From assembly GCA_025928935.1 (NCBI GenBank), contig JAICNB010000010.1, positions 1-56,043 of the forward strand: DNA of 56,043 bases. Reading direction: 5' to 3'. A model generated the notes under the pieces. The model worked only from the letters and a program-made list of their open reading frames with translations, was not told the origin of the DNA and did no database searches. The stretch comes from Acidimicrobiia bacterium (GTDB lineage Bacteria; Actinomycetota; Acidimicrobiia; Spongiisociales; ZC4RG35). The position numbers were made by a program, and so were the translations under genes. Shown here one piece after another: positions 52,310 through 56,043 of the stretch; the first letter of the stretch is position 1, and every line of letters begins with the position of its first letter.

Positions 52310-54624
52310 CGGTCTGTGGCCTCTTCTGCCCCGTTCGGGTTGTTGGTGGTGCTGGCCAACTCGCGACCCGATCTGGTCAGGGCGGCTCGCTGACGCTCCT
52401 CGGCGACCTCGTCTGACACCGCCTGCCATCCCGACGGCTCCCGCATCGTCCTCGAACCTGGGGCGCTTCCCATGATCTCGGCGACCTCGTCACCGGAGAT
52501 GGTCTTCTTCTCTTCAAGGACTGCGGCCAGCTCCAGGATCTTGTCCTGGTTCTCGTCGAGGAGGAGGGTGACACGCTCGTAGAGGACCTCGAGACTCTCC
52601 TCGATGGGCTCGCGCTGCTCCCGGAGAGCGGTGGAGACCGGATTGGCCGGGCCACCCATGCCCGACTCGCGGGTGTTCATCGCCGAGGCCAGCCCCTTGC
52701 CCATCCCGAAGGAGCCGTGCATGAGCGCAGCCACCGTGGAGGCGGATGAGAGGTCACCGGACACTCCTGAGCTGTTGTCGCCGGCGAAGAACATCCTCTC
52801 CCCGGCCAGTGACGCCAGCGAAACCATGATGTCGGTCTCCATCTCCGAGCGCCACTGGGTGAAACGCTCCTCCTGACCCATCGACTTCACCATCCCAAGG
52901 GTGGAGGCCCTCTTCTCGATGGACACCATGTCGATGCGCCTATGGGCGCCGAGCAGGTGCGCGGTCACCGCGTGTGAAGCCTCGTGAATGGCGACGGCGT
53001 GGCGTTCCCGTTGGATGTAGTCGACGTCCTCGGGGGGCCCCAGCTCCTTGAGGGACTTCGCCTTCCAGATGTCCCGCCATTCGATGGCCACCCGGTCGTC
53101 GCGGACGGCGATGATCAGGGCCTCGTTGACCATGTCCTTGATCTTGGCCCCGGAGTACATCGGGGTCACGGTGGCGAGACGCTCGATCTCGTCCTCGGTG
53201 AGGTTGTGCTCCACCTTGTTGAGGTACCCGACGATCGTCTGCTTACGCCCCTCCTTGGAGGGATACCCCATCTTGTAGATGCGGTCGATGCGACCGGGGC
53301 GGAGCATGGCCTCGTCGAGGGCATTGGGCATGTTGGTGGCCATGATGTGAAGCAGGCGGTACTTGGGTGGTGGCTTGGGCCGAAACCCGAGCACCTTGCG
53401 CAGCTTGTTGGTGATGCCACGCGGCTTGGCCAGCCCGTTCATCTCGGTGAGGAGCGCCTGGAGCACCCCCATCCCACCTCCACCCATCATCCCGCCCATC
53501 ATGATTCGATCCACGAACCCGCGTCTCGGCTCCTCGACGGCCTGGGCCTGCTCGCCGGCCCAATGCTTCACCAGCATGTCCTGCGTTTGCTCGCTCAGAT
53601 AGCTGAACCCGTTGCAGGAGAAGCCTCCATAGGACATCGCCGCCGCCCCCAGTTGGCCGGTGGGAGAGCCCATCTGCCCTCTGGAGCCGAGAGAGTCGGC
53701 CTCGTCGAAGAAGACGATGACTCCTCCATGACGGAGGCTGAGCTTGCGCAGCTTGCGGTAGAGGCCCTTCACCTTGAGCAGACCGATGCCCATGAACATG
53801 TTGACGAAAGCGCCGGGCTCGACGAACACGTAGGGCCGTCCGGTCTCTCCGGCCACTGCCTGGGCAAGGAGGGTCTTTCCGGTCCCGGGGGGGCCCCAGA
53901 GCAGGATCCCCCCCGGGATGTAGCCACCCTTCTCCTCGATCTCGTCCGGCTTCTCCAAGAATGCGATGTTCTCCCGGATCAGGTCGAGGACGTGGTCCTG
54001 ACCCCAGACGTCGTCGAAACGGGTCGTCACCTCTTCAGGGAGGATGACGTCGGTCCCTCCCCGCGACAGCAGCCAGAAGATCCCGATGAACTGGATCGCC
54101 ACGAACAAGAAGCCGAAGGAGAGCTGGAGGATGAAGGGGAAGGCCTGGGCGAACAGACGCGGCGCCGCTACCAGTGCCTCCAGCGGACCATTGACCTCGG
54201 GCACGAAATAGTCGATGAGCAGGGCGAAGACGAAGAGGTAGATGAGCCGACGGATGAATCGGCCGACCCGAAATCGGGTCCATGGCTTCATGTGGGCGTG
54301 AGTCCACCGCTCGATGCCCCCGAAGAAGCTGTCCTGCCAGAACGAGTTGTAGGCGGCAGATCTCTCCGAGAGCCAGTAGTGCACCTGACGGGTCAGCTCG
54401 AGCAGGAACAGGAGCCCAAGAGCCATGCCGGCGGTGGTCGTGAAGAACTCGGCGGCGACTTCCCAGAAGCTGAGAAAGCCCACGTCGTCGCTGCTGGCGA
54501 TGATGGCGCCAATGATCACGGCGAGGAGGACCAGGATCTTTATCCGGTCCCACATGTCGGCCCGGCGCCGGGTGGCCCGGATGTCCCTCTGGCGGGTGTT
54601 CAAGCCCTCTTGTTTACGAGCCAT
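52306..54624 (-). CDS. FtsH-like membrane AAA+ protease with four N-terminal helices and an ATPase insertion
   Basis: This 772-residue protein resembles FtsH but differs in layout. Four hydrophobic helices fill residues 28-185, instead of two with a periplasmic domain. Then come Walker A LLWGPPGTGKTLLAQAVAG near 248, a pore-loop-like NMFMGIGLLKVKGLY, Walker B VFFDEADSLGSRG near 305, and sensor 1 ATNMPNALDEAMLRPGRID near 427. The Walker B-sensor spacing is ~120 residues, ~70 more than usual, due to an insert rich in Gly and Met (MMGGMMGGGGMG). The zinc motif is HEASH near 548. The ATG at 54624 lies inside the end of the upstream lipoprotein gene. Confidence 0.88.
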   Translation of the reverse strand: MARKQEGLNTRQRDIRATRRRADMWDRIKILVLLAVIIGAIIASSDDVGFLSFWEVAAEFFTTTAGMALGLLFLLELTRQVHYWLSERSAAYNSFWQDSFFGGIERWTHAHMKPWTRFRVGRFIRRLIYLFVFALLIDYFVPEVNGPLEALVAAPRLFAQAFPFILQLSFGFLFVAIQFIGIFWLLSRGGTDVILPEEVTTRFDDVWGQDHVLDLIRENIAFLEKPDEIEEKGGYIPGGILLWGPPGTGKTLLAQAVAGETGRPYVFVEPGAFVNMFMGIGLLKVKGLYRKLRKLSLRHGGVIVFFDEADSLGSRGQMGSPTGQLGAAAMSYGGFSCNGFSYLSEQTQDMLVKHWAGEQAQAVEEPRRGFVDRIMMGGMMGGGGMGVLQALLTEMNGLAKPRGITNKLRKVLGFRPKPPPKYRLLHIMATNMPNALDEAMLRPGRIDRIYKMGYPSKEGRKQTIVGYLNKVEHNLTEDEIERLATVTPMYSGAKIKDMVNEALIIAVRDDRVAIEWRDIWKAKSLKELGPPEDVDYIQRERHAVAIHEASHAVTAHLLGAHRRIDMVSIEKRASTLGMVKSMGQEERFTQWRSEMETDIMVSLASLAGERMFFAGDNSSGVSGDLSSASTVAALMHGSFGMGKGLASAMNTRESGMGGPANPVSTALREQREPIEESLEVLYERVTLLLDENQDKILELAAVLEEKKTISGDEVAEIMGSAPGSRTMREPSGWQAVSDEVAEERQRAALTRSGRELASTTNNPNGAEEATDR

Positions 54625-55214
54625 GAGTCGACCACTCCCTCGATGGTGTCTTGGTTGGCGATGAAGCACTCCCTATTGCACCCGGCGATCATGGAGTAGA
54701 TCCGGGTGTCGTCCTCGTTGGAGACCGAGATCAGGTAGGCGACACCTTGCCCGGTCGCCGTCTCGTCCTGATAGGCAACCAGCACCCTGACCCCGTCGAA
54801 GCCGTTGCCGAAGCTGAAGTCCTCTTTGGTGATCTCTTCACTGTTGGACAGCCCGTAGTAGGGAAGAACCGACTGGGTCAGCATCGCCCGGGAGAGCAGA
54901 TCCTTCTCGACCTCCCCGACCTGGCGCACCGACATCGACCCGATCGGGTACTCGGCGTCGGTCAGGCTGCTCTCCAGATTCCCTACGTCACGCACCGGGC
55001 CCCCGTCGAACCCGACGCTGCTTATCGCGGGGAAACTGAAGCCTTGAACCTGCTCGTCGAAAGGGATGTCGTCGAGCTCGGACAGTTCGGCGAGCTCGTA
55101 GACGTGCCACGACTCGGGCAGGTCGAACTTGCTCAACCGTTCGTCGTCGGTGAATGTGACCACGCCACCGTCCCCGCCCGAGCACGCCGCGAGCATCACG
55201 GCAAAGCTCGCCAT
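54600..55214 (-). CDS. Lipoprotein upstream of the FtsH-like gene
   Basis: This 204-residue protein has a lipobox (FAVMLAACSGG) right after the ATG at 55214, but no basic residues before it. In-frame codons upstream would supply RRIASGPTRLVF without a standard start codon, so the true start may be unusual or the signal is atypical. The rest (FPAISSVGFDGGP, YGLSNSEEITKEDF, VAYLISVSNEDDTRIYS, AGCNRECFIANQDT) shows no known domain. It overlaps the FtsH-like gene by 25 nt, so they are coexpressed and may act together at the membrane. Confidence 0.7.
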   Translation of the reverse strand: MASFAVMLAACSGGDGGVVTFTDDERLSKFDLPESWHVYELAELSELDDIPFDEQVQGFSFPAISSVGFDGGPVRDVGNLESSLTDAEYPIGSMSVRQVGEVEKDLLSRAMLTQSVLPYYGLSNSEEITKEDFSFGNGFDGVRVLVAYQDETATGQGVAYLISVSNEDDTRIYSMIAGCNRECFIANQDTIEGVVDSWLVNKRA

Positions 55215-55349
55215 GAAGACCAGGCGAGTAGGGCCCGAGGCGATCCGTCTGATTCCTTCAGCCTATTACGGGTCATGAGTTTTATCGCCAGAACTTGATG
55301 AAACCATCTATCTTCGGCCGCCCGCCCCGAAGCGTGAAGAGGAGGAGAT

Positions 55350-56043
55350 ATGGCCGGCCAGCCCCAAGTGCGTCACGTGGTCCTCCGCGCGTCGGAGGCC
55401 CGATACGAGACCCCTTCCGAGATGGCCGGCCACAGCACAGGCCTGACCCGTTGGGCCATGATCGACCACAACACACCGGGGGCGGTGCACACCGGATTCG
55501 GGGTGACTCGGCTCGCCGCGGATGGCCGAATGGACCCCCATGTCCACTCCTTCGAGGAGTCCTTCTATGTCCTGGAAGGCTCGGTGATCGTGGAGACTCC
55601 CGAGGCCGCGGTCGAGCTGGTGCCGGGTGACTACGGGCTGATCCCCATCGGAGTACCCCATGCCTGGCGCAACGAAGCGGGAGAGGAAGCGAGCTGGGCC
55701 GACCTGATGACCCCTCAGCCCCGGCCATGGTTCGACGGAGACACCTATTTCGTGGCCGGGCCGCCCGACCAGAAGCCGATACACGTGGATCCACGTGACC
55801 CGAGGACTCGCTCGTTCGGACACATCGCCCCCGAGAACATGGACCCGGGCAAACAGAGCCAGGATCTGCTGGCGGTGTCGGCCAGCATGCGCACCGCCCT
55901 CCTCGTCTACACGGGGATCACGGTGAAGATGATGTCCGACACCGACCTTGGCGCCCAATTGTCGACCATGTTCATGGTCCAGTACGACCCGCGGGGAGGC
56001 CCCGGCTTCCACGACCACCCGTTGGAAGAGACGTATCTCATCC
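55350..56043 (+). CDS. Bicupin protein, 3' end outside window
   Basis: I translated this plus-strand gene directly. It starts MAGQPQVRHVVLRASEARYE at ATG 55350 behind GGAGGAG. The first cupin has metal ligands in MDPHVHSFEESFYVLEGSV and VPHAWRNEAGEE. The second begins near FHDHPLEETYLI, cut by the window edge. The two-domain layout resembles ureidoglycine aminohydrolase or related bicupins (family guess). It is divergent from the lipoprotein gene. At least 231 residues are visible. Confidence 0.85.
   Translation, partial: MAGQPQVRHVVLRASEARYETPSEMAGHSTGLTRWAMIDHNTPGAVHTGFGVTRLAADGRMDPHVHSFEESFYVLEGSVIVETPEAAVELVPGDYGLIPIGVPHAWRNEAGEEASWADLMTPQPRPWFDGDTYFVAGPPDQKPIHVDPRDPRTRSFGHIAPENMDPGKQSQDLLAVSASMRTALLVYTGITVKMMSDTDLGAQLSTMFMVQYDPRGGPGFHDHPLEETYLI

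Overview
This 56 kb window is high-GC, densely packed bacterial chromosome. The gene set points to an actinobacterial lineage, most likely Acidimicrobiia or a close relative. The grounds are separate but overlapping cofG and cofH genes for coenzyme F420, two F420-type luciferase-like oxidoreductases, RNase J beside FtsK and DapA, a Zur-family regulator with a zinc ABC system, a full-length Lhr helicase, and frequent GTG/TTG starts with 4-nt ATGA/GTGA gene overlaps. No rRNA, tRNA, CRISPR array, insertion sequence or prophage is visible. The lineage call is an inference from gene content.

Layout. 1-3.1 kb (minus): a 2-oxoacid dehydrogenase operon, E1alpha, E1beta and E2, with E2 running off the left edge. 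3.1-8.0 kb (minus): dapA, rnj, ftsK. 8.0-11.2 kb (plus): a P-loop kinase/LLM oxidoreductase fusion, a redoxin, a cyclophilin and an RRM RNA-binding protein followed by a tandem palindromic repeat. 11.2-14.3 kb: a zinc regulon, zur and znuC on minus, znuA and znuB on plus, around a Fur-type palindrome. 14.3-21.9 kb: a three-gene LLM/VOC/metallo-beta-lactamase operon, glpD, a putative glycoside hydrolase lipoprotein with a membrane partner, two small membrane or exported proteins, and an M16 peptidase. 22-25 kb: a CobT-like VWA protein and a CobS-like AAA+ protein with altered Walker motifs. 25-30 kb: LOG protein, TIGR03084-type protein and BtpA-like protein on plus; metY and a CoA-binding protein on minus under a SAM-I riboswitch. 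30-40 kb: HD-GYP protein, pyruvate:ferredoxin oxidoreductase with a dihydroorotate-dehydrogenase-like partner, and the 1457-residue Lhr helicase. 40-44.3 kb (minus): flavin reductase, SDR, cofG and an enlarged cofH. 44.3-56 kb: Usp, a small hypothetical, an ABC exporter with a lipoprotein, lipoate ligase, an interrupted aroQ fused to an alpha/beta hydrolase, a lytic transglycosylase, a DUF2237 protein, a PDZ lipoprotein, an FtsH-like protease with a lipoprotein, and a bicupin cut by the right edge.

How it fits together. Central carbon: the NAD-linked dehydrogenase complex and the ferredoxin-linked NifJ may both act on pyruvate, and a lipoate ligase could modify the E2. Cofactors: cofG/cofH would supply F420 for the LLM enzymes. 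Regulation visible in the DNA: a SAM-I riboswitch plus a coupled 24-codon upstream ORF ahead of metY, a Fur/Zur-type operator over the zur start codon, a 10-bp inverted repeat over the ftsK start, and a long-armed inverted repeat between nifJ and lhr.

Most worth a second look: the in-frame stop inside aroQ and its hydrolase fusion; the 27-bp palindromic repeats directly after the RRM gene; the CobS/CobT-like pair with a changed P-loop; the kinase-LLM fusion; the unexplained ~210-residue N-terminal domain on CofH; and the four-helix FtsH relative with a large insertion in its ATPase domain.
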